This document shows, piece after piece, positions 1 through 16,580 of a stretch of DNA of 64,000 nt. The translations under genes were made by a program, and so were the position numbers. This DNA comes from Capsaspora owczarzaki ATCC 30864 (lineage: Eukaryota > Opisthokonta > Filasterea). How positions within the stretch are numbered: position 1 is the first letter of the stretch; every line of letters begins with the position of its first letter. Under the pieces are notes generated by a model. The model did no database searches. It saw only the letters and a list, made by a program, of their open reading frames with translations, and was not told the origin of the DNA. The stretch lies in the NCBI RefSeq assembly GCF_000151315.2, contig NW_011887293.1, positions 2,333,848-2,397,847 on the forward strand, in the 5' to 3' direction.

Positions 1-70
1 AGAGCTTCAGAAGGACGTAGACTTTTAAGATTGTGACCGCATCGCCTCGATGGAGGGGGGGCGCATCCTG

Positions 71-100
71 TGATGATGATGATGATGATGATGATGATGA
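71..100. repeat. (TGA)10 microsatellite
   Basis: Ten perfect TGA units lie in what appears to be the intron just upstream of the first visible Sec5 exon. On the reverse strand they read as a run of His codons, which is an artefact and not a protein. Confidence 0.9.
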
Positions 101-179
101 CTCACCATGGCTCTTTTGTGTTCTTGTGTTCTTGTGTTCTTGTGGGGGGGGGGGCGACCTCGCTTTGGCATCCACACAG

Positions 180-3100
180 CGCTGACCATCTGCGGGGTTG
201 ACTGCGTGCGGACGATCGAGTACGTGTCGCCGAGCAAGCTGTTCTGCACGACTGGCGCTGGTCGCGGGGCTGGCTCTGTGATTGTCACCACACGCAGCGG
301 CGGCGCGGGCGTCTGCACGGTCAAGTTCACCTACGAGAGCGAGGAGGACGTTGCATTGACCAACACGCTCGTCAAAGAGTTCCACGTCTGGGTCGAGGAC
401 CACAAGGACTACTGGGCCAGCCACAAGGACATGACTGCAACAGACGACACATTCACTGCCCTGTTCAACGCCACACGCTCGGCGCGCTTGGCGATGGCTG
501 GCGGCGGCGGCGGCGGAGCAAGCGGCAGCGATGCAAACCAGCACCACGCTCAGGCGGGCATGGGCGCGTCAGAGATGGACATGATTGGCGCCATCACGGG
601 CGTCATGCCGCTGAATGCCGCCGAGAGCGCCGCGCCGGGGAGCGGGGGCGCGGGCGGAGGCGCTGAGAGCGATCCAATGGGCATCAAGCCACTGCGCGCT
701 CTGTCGCCGCAAGCACTGCCATCGGCAGCCAAGTTTGACGCAGGCCTGTTCCTGAATGAAGCGCATGGGCAGACCGAATTCGAAGAGCTGAAGGCGGGCA
801 TTCCGCACTTGCACGAGCTCATCGAGATTCGCGGCGAAGCCCAAAACAAGTGGATGAAGCACAACTTTGACGACTTTATCCTGTGCCAGAAGGCGCTGGA
901 CGATCTGCGAGGCGCCATCATCAAGTCGGAGAAGGCCGCCGACGGACCCATCACCACAAGGTTTGACTCGATCATCAACGAGGCGTCGCACTATGCGCAC
1001 GATGAATTCTCGCCACTGCTCGACCGCAAAGACCGCTCCGACTCGATTCGCAACGTGCTCAACGTGCTGCATCGGCACAAGTTCTTGTTCAGCCTCCCGC
1101 GAAACATGCAGGCAAACATTCGCGCGGAAAACCTGGAGGTTGCCATCCAGGACTACAAGCGCATGAAGTCCTTGTTTGGCGACTCTGAAATTGGCGTCTT
1201 CAACCAAGTGGTTGCCGAAGTCGAGCGCATCATGGGTGAGCTGCGGGCAACCTTGTTCAAGCGGCTGCAACGCCCGGCCGCGCTGGACGAGCAGGAGCGC
1301 TTGATTCGGTACCTGATTGAACTGGACGCCGAAGAGGATCCTGTCTGGTACTGCTTGTCGCACATCCGCGACTGGCTCATCAACATGATGACACGCGCGC
1401 TCGACGAGCTCCATCAGGCACAGCGCGAAGAGTACGATCGCCGCAACCAAATGCAGCGCGAGTGGGATCAGCACAGGCAAGTTGGGCGCGTCGATGGTGG
1501 CCAATCCAGTCAGTCTGGAAGTAGTAGTAACAAGACCAAAAAGAGCGGGAAGGCCAAAGGAAAGGGTGCACCGACCGCAACGACGTCGCCATCCCAAGAA
1601 CAATTTGCGCTCCGGGCCTCTCTGCCTGCCAGCTCTCCCGCCACGGTCATTCATTTCGTGCGCCAAGTGTGTGAGCTCATCTCCTCCAACGTTCCTCAGA
1701 TGTGGTCCCTGGGTCAGCTCGCAGTTGCTGGACGCGTGAAGCGCCAGCAGCCACAGTCCACATCCACATCGGGGCGTACATCCGCCTCCGCCGCCGGCAC
1801 CACCAGCAGCAGCGGCGGGTCGACCTACCACGGCAAGGGCGATCTCGCCGATGTCATCGGACAGGTTATGCAAACGTTTAGCGCCTTCCTTCGCTTGGTG
1901 TTGGCTCCTTTGGCGCTCACGCTGGCTCCGACCTCGGATGCATCGAGCGTCCCCGCATCTGCGACGAGCAGTGGTTTGCCGCAGTCGTCGCTTCTCGAAA
2001 CCCTTCTGCGCGCGAGCAACACCAAAGCGCCGAGCCGCCCAGACGCTGAGCTGCAGTCCATTCTCGCTGCCGCAGGCGTGGACGCAATGCACATCCATCC
2101 CTCCGAGTCCATTCACAACTCCATGCTGTTTCTCGTTGATCCCGCAGAGCTGGCGGAAGCTACCATCGAAATTGCCCGTTGCGTCATGACGGTCGTTGTT
2201 TCCGGCAATTCTCCTCAGCTTTCCTCCGTTTCCGCGGCTCTCACGATGCTGCACGACTTGCGCGTGTGGTCGATCGCGTCCATTTCCCATCACGTTTCAG
2301 TTGGTGAGTTGTGCTGTCTTGAGTCTCAGTGTTTGCGTTTGTGTGATTTTTTGCGCTCATCCTCATCCCCTGGAAACACACCCCTCACACACTCACTCAC
2401 AGAAATCGAAGCACTCGGCAGTCAAGAGGTCTGGCAAATCCGACGATCGCCTGGCAGCAAGTATCCCACGACAACCGGTCTTCCGCGCGCGTTCGAAACC
2501 ATGATCGTTTCAGCTCTCAATCTCTTTGCCGCTGTTGTTGAGCCGAGTGGACTGGGTGTGCGTGTCCCGTCCGGTGGTGTGGGGCCGGCGCTGAGCCTGA
2601 CCAGCTCCCTCAAAACCTTGCCCGGGACCAATCAAGAGACAGCCCGTCAAACGGTCATCCTTGCAATCGCAGAAAAGGCCATTTTGGAACTGTTGCAGCG
2701 GTTTGGGACGCTGCTGCAGACGCTGGCGTTCATGAGCGAGCGCGAGGCTGCAGCACGGAGTGGACGGAGCCGACCTGTCAAGTTGCAAACGGGCCAAGTC
2801 GCTCTTGTGGGGCATTTCGTGCTTCGCCCTCTCTCCAGCTCATTGACGCATCGCAGCGACGCAAAGCCCGTGACAGCTGGCACCGGCGATGCTGCAACAG
2901 CCACCGATGGCTCCACGCCCGCCGACCAGACTCTTGTTCAGCATGCTGTCGATGATACCATCGACTCGGACACTGAGTACGACGATGAAACACCCATGGC
3001 ATCGCGGTGGGGCAACAGCCGAACCACAGGAGCAGCCAATGCTGAAAACCGCGGTCGCGCATCGCTGACCGCATCTCGCTCTTCGCTCCTGTCGTCGTTT

Positions 3101-4027
3101 GAGACCGATCCGAATCGGCCGCAGACTGAGCGTCGGCTCATCCTGTCGCTAGCCAACTGTCTGTTCACTCGCGAAGTCCTGGTTCATCGCTGCGCCACGC
3201 ACTGGTCGCTCGTTTTGCAGCGCCGCAATGTCCGTCCCGCCTCTCCCGATCTTGCTCAGGTCGTCGATACTGTCAAGCATCATCTGAGCGACGTGGATGC
3301 CCGCGTGTTCGGCGCTTACATGGATCTCAAGGGCGAAACCACCAAGAGCTTGATTCGTGCCGCCGCCGATTTGAACGATCGCGTGCTCCTACTTGCCCCG
3401 TTCAACAGCGTCACCAAGAACATCAAATCCACTGCGCCCTCGGCAGAAGCATCGCAAAAGTCTTCGAGCAAGAAAAGCTCAGCCACCGTTCCGACCGGCG
3501 GCCTCGGCGACAGCAATGCCACCGTGCCGTCCGATGTGCGCGAGTATGCGAAAGAGTTGCTCTACCTGCTCGTGTCGCTCCACGCTGACATCTTTTCGCT
3601 GGCACCTTCGTTCCTCTCGCGCGTGCTTGGTGCTGCCAGCGAGACCATCCTGGACGAGTTTGATCGGCTGTTGCACAAGCCCTTGGAGGCGGCCGGAGCG
3701 TCTGGAATTTCACGCGAGTCGGCCATGCAGGCATGGCTTGAAATCCGGCTGCTTGATCGCGCGCTAGGTCGATTTTACAACAAGAAAGGCAAGGCAGTCC
3801 GCGACGGCTTGTTTGCCGCTTTTGACCGCTACTTTGCGACGCTGCACGCCAAAACAGCGCCAGTCGCGGGCAAGACCAGCAGCTCTCGGCCCCAGACGCT
3901 CATGCACGCTGGTAGCTCCAACCCGGACGATGGAGCCGCCGACGACGGTGGCATTCAGGCGCGTCTTGACGTTGTCCTCAAAGTGATTGAGAAGCAAATG
4001 GCTTTGCAAATTGAGTGTTTCCACTAG
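180..4027 (+). CDS. EXOC2: Exocyst complex component Sec5 (EXOC2), 5' end missing
   Basis: Sec5 is a subunit of the exocyst, the octameric complex that tethers secretory vesicles to the plasma membrane. The visible part starts inside the N-terminal TIG/IPT domain (LTICGVDC, then VIVTTRSGGAG), which in animals binds Ral GTPases. The conserved Sec5 core follows (FDDFILCQKALDDL, RNVLNVLHRHKFLFSLP, YKRMKSLFGDSE, ERLIRYLIELDAEEDPVWYC). I place the exon start at 180, after a CACAG acceptor. An ATG at 107 in a good context (CACCATGG) is in frame, but it would give a low-complexity leader and a TIG domain lacking its first strand. An intron at 2304-2402 (GTGAGT to CACAG) is 99 nt, in frame and stop-free. 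Ser/Thr/Gly-rich inserts near 480-700, 1500-1600 and 1740-1830 lengthen the protein beyond the usual roughly 920 residues. The stop is at 4025-4027. Confidence 0.93.
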
Positions 4028-4534
4028 AGCCTTGCTTGTTTCTGTAGGATCTTGTTTATTGTTGGTTGTTTTTTGGTTTTCTTGCCTTTTTGTTTCATTC
4101 TTTTGAAAAGAATTCGTTCGTCGTGTTTGCAATACAGCAGAAGAGTCTTATCAACTTGCTCCAGTATCATGAAACAGCACCATTTATTTTGAGAATTTTG
4201 TTTTCAGCATTTTCCAGAATGCCAGCGAAAAAAAACAAACGACATCGAGCCAAACAAACAAACGGCCAAAACACACAAACAAAACAAAAACAACGACACA
4301 CTCGTGCGCCAAAGCAGAGGCTAGGGCAGGAGAGGACAGCAATCAAAGAAACAACAACATTAATGAGTTCGTGTAGCATGCGAAACTAGCACGTCAACAA
4401 AAAAAAAAAAAACAAGCAGGAAACGAGTTGCAAAGACAAGAACACACAAAGGAAGCTTGAAAGCGACACACAGACTCGACGACGCGGGAGAAGAAAAAAA
4501 CCAGAAGGAAACAGAGCGAAGCGCAAATCGCCGC
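4028..4534. other. Convergent intergenic region, Sec5 / AGC kinase
   Basis: This is 3' flanking DNA between two convergent genes. It is A-rich, with short runs of A and CAAACAAA-like tracts, and should hold both 3' UTRs. I see no gene in it. Confidence 0.7.
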
Positions 4535-6924
4535 TCACATCGCTCCTTGAAGTGCTTCCGAGTGGTCGACATATGTAAAGCCCTTAAACTGGTTTTGCAC
4601 CGTCGCACTGAGATGCGAGTCGGGAACAACAGAGTCCTGGGGCTGCATCTCGGTGAACTCGGGATCGAAATTGCTAGTGTCAAACTGGTTTTCCAACGAC
4701 GGCTTCCAAGGAACGGGAACGCGCTTTGCCTCGAGATCGGCAAAGTTCATGTCCTCGAAAAAAGCGTGCTGCTTAATCTCCTTGGCGCCGTTGGGGCCTG
4801 CACCAAGTCGTTTTGCGGGGTCGCGATCGAGCAAGCCTGCAATCAACGACCGAGCCTTCGGGGAAATTTCGTCCGTGAAGACAAGGTCTCCAAACAGAAT
4901 CTTGTGGTACATTTGATTTGTGTTCTCGTCATAAAACGGCGGAAGACCAGTGAGCATTTCGTACAGCAAGATGCCAAGCGTCCACCAGTCGACTGATGGG
5001 CCATAGCCCTTTTGCTGCAGCACCTCCGGCGCCATGTACTAAAAGACAAGAACACCAAAAAAAAAAGGCGAGTGAGCGAAATAAAGAACAAAAAAACACA
5101 AACTGCGCTCCATTCACATCAAACAGACTCAAGAAGAAGCAAAAAAACAAAACACCTACCTCGGGAGTGCCACAGAACGTGTTGGTTTTTTCGTCGTGCT
5201 TGATCTCTTCCTTGCAAAGTCCGAAATCAGTCAGAGCGATAAAGCCGTCGAAATCGACAAGAATGTTCTCAGGCTTGAGGTCGCGATAAATGACGTTGAT
5301 GGCGTGTAGCGATTCGAGAGCTGAAAGGAGCTGCGCAGTGTAGAATTTGGAGCGCTGCTCGGAGAATTTGCCTTCGTTCTGGAGGTGGAAGAAGAGCTCG
5401 CCGCCATTCACGTAATCCAGCACCAAATAAATCTTCTCGGGTGTTTGGAAGGAGAACTTGAGCCCAACAAGGAAGGGCGAGCAGTTCTTGGCCAGAATAA
5501 TGCGCTCAGATTTGGTGTGGCCAACCTCGTCGCGCTCAACCAAGTGCGACTTTTTCAAGATTTTCATCGCATAAATGCGGTTGGTGTCCTTCTTGCGAAC
5601 TTGCATGACCTACAGTTCAGTTGGTGGAGAGGAAAAGTTTCAGACGAGAATGAGAGAACGGCGGAAGCCATCATCAGAACAAGAAGGTGCGGTTGTTTGT
5701 TTGCGTTCAATGTTTTTTTGGGACGGGTACCTTTCCGAAACTGCCCTTGCCAATGACCTTGAGCAAATCGAAATCGTTGATTGTTAGCGACCTGGTTGCC
5801 TCGGTGTGCTTGTAGGTATGCACGACATGCAGCTCTGCAGCAGTGTCTGCGGTATTGTCCTTGTTGCGCAGGCGATACCATTGGTCTGTCATGCTTGCCT
5901 GTGTGCATGGATTCCAAGCGAGTGAGCAATCACAGAGTGTCCGAGGCGCCACCAAACGAACAGTCGCAACAAGAGAAAGCACGACTCACCTGATCGCCGT
6001 AACTTGGCTGGATGCGAACGCTGCCAATCAGTTCATTCCCCGAAGCACCACGCGAATAGCATTCAATCGTCAAGTCTCGTCCCTTGTCAGTGACATCACT
6101 ACATGGAGAAATGTCACAAGAAAACGACAAGGCGTAACATGTGTGAGCATCGGCAAGAAGTACAAAAAAAAAAAAAGCAAAACACAACAATTAGACGGAG
6201 GCGACGCGATTGAAAACCTACAAGGTGATTGATTGATCCCACTTGGGAGTGGCACCATCACTGGTCTTCGAAAGGGTTTGGTTGCGCTCGAACGACACGA
6301 CGCAGACAACGTTTGCCGACGTGGGTGCAAACCCCCTGCCGCTGGAAACGTTCACCACCAGCTTGCCATGGGGCTTGTCCAAATCCTCCTCCTGAATCGT
6401 GGAAAAGGTACAGCCAAAGCAAGGGGGTGGAAAACAATGAGTGAAGATTCATGCAAAACAGGATCGACATGGGGAATGACGCCGACGGAACAAACCTTGG
6501 TCTCTGTTGTACAAACACACAAGTAACAAAAGAAAAAGAGAGACACAAAAGTGAAAATCACATGCAAGAACTGGCCACAATGGTCGAAATGATGAGGCTC
6601 ACTTACCTGGTTTTGAGGACGAAGATCCGTCTGAGCAGACGAGAGCAAGGATGCAAGAAAGCGAGTGGAAACAACAAAAACAAAGGGGGGTCAGTATAGT
6701 GTGCCTGTCAAAGTCAACTTGCAGCTCTGGTTGACTCGTCTTTACCCTTTTTGAGGGTTTTGGTCTTGTCGTCCTTTTTGTCTTCCTTCTTGTCGTCTTT
6801 TTTGTCTTCTAAAACGACAAAACGCAACAATCAATCAGGCAACAGTTCTTTCGTCTGCAAAAGGGTTGCAAGATGCTGAACAATGCTTACTCTTAGTGCC
6901 GAAAGACTTGAATAAACCTGACAT
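4535..6924 (-). CDS. C2-domain AGC protein kinase, YPK/SGK type
   Basis: A Ser/Thr kinase of the AKT/SGK/YPK branch. Proposed exons: 6924-6891, 6808-6746, 6630-6607, 6503-6496, 6391-6222, 6098-5990, 5898-5731, 5609-5160 and 5038-4535. They join in phase to 509 residues. A Lys/Asp-rich N-terminus is followed by a C2 domain (about 45-135; GKLVVNVSSGRGF, LTIECYSRGASGNELIG). The kinase domain (about 170-430) has IGKGSFGKV, YAMKILKK, YRDLKPENIL, TDFGLC and the PDK1-type T-loop TNTFCGTPE. It ends with an AGC tail and hydrophobic motif FKGFTY, whose Thr would be a TORC2-type site. A C2 domain plus an SGK-like kinase is, as I recall, the layout of fungal Ypk1/Gad8 rather than of animal SGK or AKT. 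Exon 4 is only 8 nt. Identity as an AGC kinase is firm; the first four small exons are inferred from splice sites and phase. Confidence 0.88.
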
Positions 6925-8837
6925 GGTTGCAGAGTTGTTGTAGTGGAGGGGAGACTTGCTCAATGGGAGGTAATGTCACGATCCAGCCACAAAAAAAAAA
7001 AATATGGATTCTTCTTCTTGAGGTTGCTTGGAGCCTGGTGTCAGGGGTGATCCACTTCCACGAATGGGAGAGTAAAAAGCTGCAGTTTACCAAGAAACAA
7101 AACAAAAGGGGTAGGCGTGAGTTTGCGGTTTTGGACTGACGAGAATTTTGCAATCATGCGTGGGGTTGTGGTGCTGTGGCTGAGAGATAACAATCTGGAT
7201 GACAAAGAGAGAATGAGAGAAAGAGAGAATGAGGGATGAAGGATGAGGGATGAGGAGGGAAGGGCCGAATCGTGTCAAAGAGGATTTCGGACAGTCGCCA
7301 GACAACAAGCAAGGAGCAGTCACTTCTTCCCCCCCCCCCTCCCCTCGTCTCTGCAATTGAGTGTCCGTTCTGCTTCGTAGCACTCGCTCAATCGTCCTCC
7401 AATTGATTGCTGCAATCCCAGTCGATTTGCTGACTCACGATTGCCGTTCTGACAAACAAACAAACAAACAAAAAAATAAAAATAAAATTAAAAACAGCGG
7501 TGAAATAAAATAAAAAAATCAATTAAAGGTGGAAAAAGAAAGAAAAAAAAAACAATGACAAAAAATCAAAGGAAAAACAAAAATAAAAAATAAAAATAAA
7601 AATAAAAAAGTTCGACTGTTGTTCGATGTTTTGAATGAGAACGCGATGATTTCAAACACACGCAGCCACCAACGACCACGACAACGACAACGACAACAAC
7701 GACGCTGACGCTCGTTTGTAGGAATAAGCGATGCACGTGGGGAGAGAGGCCGGTTGTCAGGAAGCAGCGAACGACCCAACAACAACACCCCAAAAATTAA
7801 AAAAAAATAGACTTTTTTTTTCTTTTTTTTTTTTTTCTTTGGGTCGCATCATCACAAACGCAATGATCGAAGCGACCAGCCATGGCCAGCAGGGCACGTC
7901 GGGGTGTCTGTGGCGAGGCATTCGCTTTCGGGTTGGCTGTTTGCGGGTTTTGAAAAAAGCAAGCCCCACTGCCATTGCCATTGGAACACTGCCATTGCGG
8001 TTGTCGGATTAACGCGAAAACTGAACGTTCAAAAACAATAAAAAGAAATCATAAAGTTGGGTCTCAGCTCCGGTCGATGCGGATGCGGATGTGGGGGTGT
8101 TGGGGGGGGGGGAAGTGTGTCCCCTGCAGGGTGTGGCGGTAGCTGGATGCGGAATGCGCGCTCACACCGGTCGCTCGTTGGTGCAGGCGCGATTCGGCGG
8201 GACACGGAAAAAAAAAAAAAAAAAAAAAATAGAAGGACAAAAAAAGCGTCACTTTTCACTCTTTTTCGCTGCTGCCGCCAGCGCCCGAACAACAGGCTGT
8301 GCGACGAGCGTGTGCTACAAGGCGCCATGGTGCCACACATGCTCGCCAAGCCCCAGTTACGCACACACGCGGCGAAAACACGCGGACGCATCGCAAAGTG
8401 GGGCGAACGGACAAAAAACAAACATCAACGAGAATAAAGCAACAATCAAAAAAACTCACAGAAATACAAAAAAAAAAAAAAGGAAAAGTGAGTTTTCGCT
8501 TCTCAACCGTGGATTTTCGAAAGGTGAAACGAAATGGGTTTGGATTCAAAGATGAAGAAGATGAAGAAGAAAACGGATGCAATCAAAAAAAATGAAGCGA
8601 GATGCAAGTCACAAACGACCAGAAAACGCGTCGGAAAGTTGGAAATTTTCGCGTTCGTTCGACTCCACAATCAATCAAACGCTCCTACCTGCACAACGGG
8701 GCCCCCCATTTTTTCACCAAAAAGTACACTTGTTTCCATCTCATCTACAATCGCAAATCACCAATCGCGGCACACACAAGCTGAGAGCCCACTCTTTTTT
8801 TTTTTTTTTTTCAACAACCAAACACCAGTCCGTCACA
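6925..8837. other. Divergent intergenic region, AGC kinase / PSMD6
   Basis: About 1.9 kb between divergently transcribed genes, so it holds both promoters. It contains many A- and T-rich stretches: CAAACAAA repeats and A/T runs at about 7444-7610, an A run near 8209-8230, and a T run at about 8793-8811, shortly upstream of the PSMD6 ATG. Open frames here are short, low-complexity and without recognisable domains. I see no supportable gene. Confidence 0.65.
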
Positions 8838-10944
8838 ATGGAAGAAGAAGGACTCGCCAAAAACCCCAACCTGGAGCTCGCCCAGCTGCGTTTCCAGCTG
8901 GTTGCAGGTGTCGCCGAAGACCGTGCCGCAGCACTTGAGAAGCTGCTTGTGGCAGTGAAGGCCGACAGTAAGAAAACCAACCCCTCGTCCCCGATTGCGC
9001 TCATTGAAATCCGCCTTTGACGCGGCCGATTGGCGAGAAGTGATAGAGTGATAGATAGATGTATCGTGTGGCGACGATGGGGGTAGGGAGGCTGCCTTGT
9101 CCCATTGAGATGCGTGTGATGACTGAACGCGTCGCTCTTTCCCCTGCTGCCCGCCATCGCCCAGCGTGTTACTTGCGCACCTTCACGATAGAGGCAGTCG
9201 GGTCATGTTGCAGTGAACGCGCCCATCGCCATTCCACCTCCACCCTTCGAAGGGGGGGGGGAACTTCATCAACCATCACTGTGAATCGTTTGAGATCTCG
9301 AAACTTTTTTTTTTTTTTTTTTTGGTCTTCGAGCTCACTCGCGTTGCCGTTGCCGTTGCCGTTTGCCATTTCCCCTTGCTGTAGACATGGCCCCGTTCTA
9401 CAAGCAACTGGCTGCCGATTTGGCCTTCCCAGTGGACGCTGCCCTGCTCGCGTCGATGGAGGCCGCGAACGATGCTGAAATTGCAAAGTTCGATGACCAG
9501 CTGGCGGAGGCCCAAAAGTCGCAAGGCGAGACGGAAGTCCGCGAGTCCCTGCTCAAGAAGGCCGAGTACATTTGCAAGATTGGCGACAAGGTGCGTGGTG
9601 GCGATGGCGGAGGAGGGGCCCTCTGAAGTGCATTTTCGCTGCAACTCACTTTCACTTTTGGTCGCTTGCGTTTCTGGTGTTTGTGGTATGTTTTCGCATG
9701 GTACAGGAGCGTGCTACCAAGGCATTTGCTGCTGCTGCCGAAAAGACAGTTGCCTCGGGTCAGCGCCTGGATTTGCAGTTCAACCGTGAGTCGCTTTCGG
9801 TTGTTCGCGTTTGATTTCACACCTTCGTCTAATTCATCACTGCTTCTTTTCTGTTCTTTGCATAGTCATCCGACTCGGCCTCTTCCACATGGACCACGAC
9901 ATTATCAAGGCTGGCATTGCCAAGGCCAAGCAGTAAGCGGAGCGGCTCGTCTTTTTGCCTCAACAACAGCAAAACACCCACCACAACGACTGACGACCCA
10001 CCTTTCCTCCCACCCAAAATTCCATCACAGACTTATTGAGGAAGGCGGCGACTGGGATCGTCGCAACCGATTGAAGACGTACGAGGCAGTGTACTGCATG
10101 ACGGTGCGCGATTTCAAGCGGGCGTCCGAGCTTCTCCGCGACGGCCTTGCCACCTTCACGTCGTATGAGCTCATGACCTACAAGCAGTTCGTTGCGTACA
10201 CTGTTATTGTGTCGACGTTTGCCCTGTCGCGTGTTGATCTCAAGTCCAAGATTGTTGACGCGTCCGAAGTCAAGGAGGCCATTTACGATCTCCCTCTGAT
10301 TAGCAACTACCTGTCCTCGCTCTACGAGAGCCGGTTTGCAGATTTCTTCCAGTCTCTGGGTATGGACGGGTTTGAGGGGGAGGAATGGTCGTTCATTTTT
10401 TTGTTTATTTATTTTTGGTTGCCGTGTTTGTCGTTTGCCCAATCCTAACCACCACCTGCTTTTGGTTCCACACAGCTGGTCTCGAGGGCGAATTGCAGGC
10501 TGACCGATACCTTGCTGCTCATGTTCGGTTTTACACTCGCGAGATGCGCATTCTCGCCTACACACAATTCCTCGAGTCATATCGTAGCGTGGCTCTTCAA
10601 TCTGTCGCAGATCATTTCGGTGTTTCGATTGGCTTTGTTGATCGGTACGGATTGTGGCAGCTGTGTTGCGTTTGTGTGTTGTGTCGTTGTTGGTCGGTTT
10701 CGAGAAGCTCACATTGTCGTTGCTTTTTCGTTCGCGCTCTCTTGCTTGATTTTTGCCCCCCCCCCTCAGTGAACTCTCGCGCTTCATTGCTGCTGGCCGA
10801 TTGCACTGCAAGATTGACAAGGTGGCTGGCATTGTCGAGGCCACTCGCCCAGATCGCAAGAACGCACAGTACCAATCGCTCATCAAGTCAGGTGACCAGC
10901 TGCTCAACCGCCTGCAAAAGCTGAGCCGAGTCATTACCATCTAA
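8838..10944 (+). CDS. PSMD6: 26S proteasome lid subunit Rpn7 (PSMD6)
   Basis: A non-ATPase subunit of the 19S regulatory particle lid, needed for lid assembly. Seven exons: 8838-8967, 9385-9590, 9707-9785, 9866-9932, 10031-10359, 10476-10644 and 10770-10944. They join in phase to 384 residues, close to the human protein (389). Matches to the family run the whole length: [18 protein letters not shown] at the start, [53 protein letters not shown], and the PCI-domain end [18 protein letters not shown] and [12 protein letters not shown]. The start ATG (CACAATGG context) is fixed by the conserved EEEGL. A T run and a CACACCA-like leader lie just upstream. Confidence 0.97.
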
Positions 10945-11177
10945 ACGGTTTTACTTTGTGGTTTCGTGTGTGTCTCTCGAATTGTGTATTGTTGAACAAA
11001 AAAAAAGACAAAAAAAAAAGACAAAAAAAAAACAGTATTTCATCATTCTGAAATCTTTGCATCTGCACCCTTGTTGTGGTTCCATGTACCCCCCCCCTTT
11101 GATGATCAAGCAGTTTTTTTGACGAAATAATTTTCGATGCGATCGGTGGTCTCTATTTGGGTGGGAGCGCACTCGTC

Positions 11178-16455
<5,278 letters not shown>

Positions 16456-16580
16456 TGGAGCATTCCATTTGCTGTGACAGATGTGGATTGAACAACATGG
16501 ATTGGCCATGGCTCTGCGTGATGTTGTATTTCTATTGTTGCAAGAATGTGGTTATTTTTTTTTCTCTTTTCGTTTGCTGT

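Noticed and set aside
25-330. Reverse-strand ORF with ten consecutive His
   Set aside because: It is the complement of the (TGA)n microsatellite joined to antisense Sec5, with no independent coding evidence.
569-2293. 574-residue antisense ORF across Sec5
   Set aside because: A shadow of the GC-rich Sec5 exon, which has a clear family match on the other strand.
7444-7610. A-rich CAAA/AAAAT repeats that could be a retroposon tail
   Set aside because: No adjacent element body, no target-site duplication and no reverse-transcriptase-like frame; simple low-complexity DNA.
8534-8938. 134-residue ORF reading into PSMD6 exon 1
   Set aside because: Lys-rich, out of frame with the conserved PSMD6 start, and crosses a T run.
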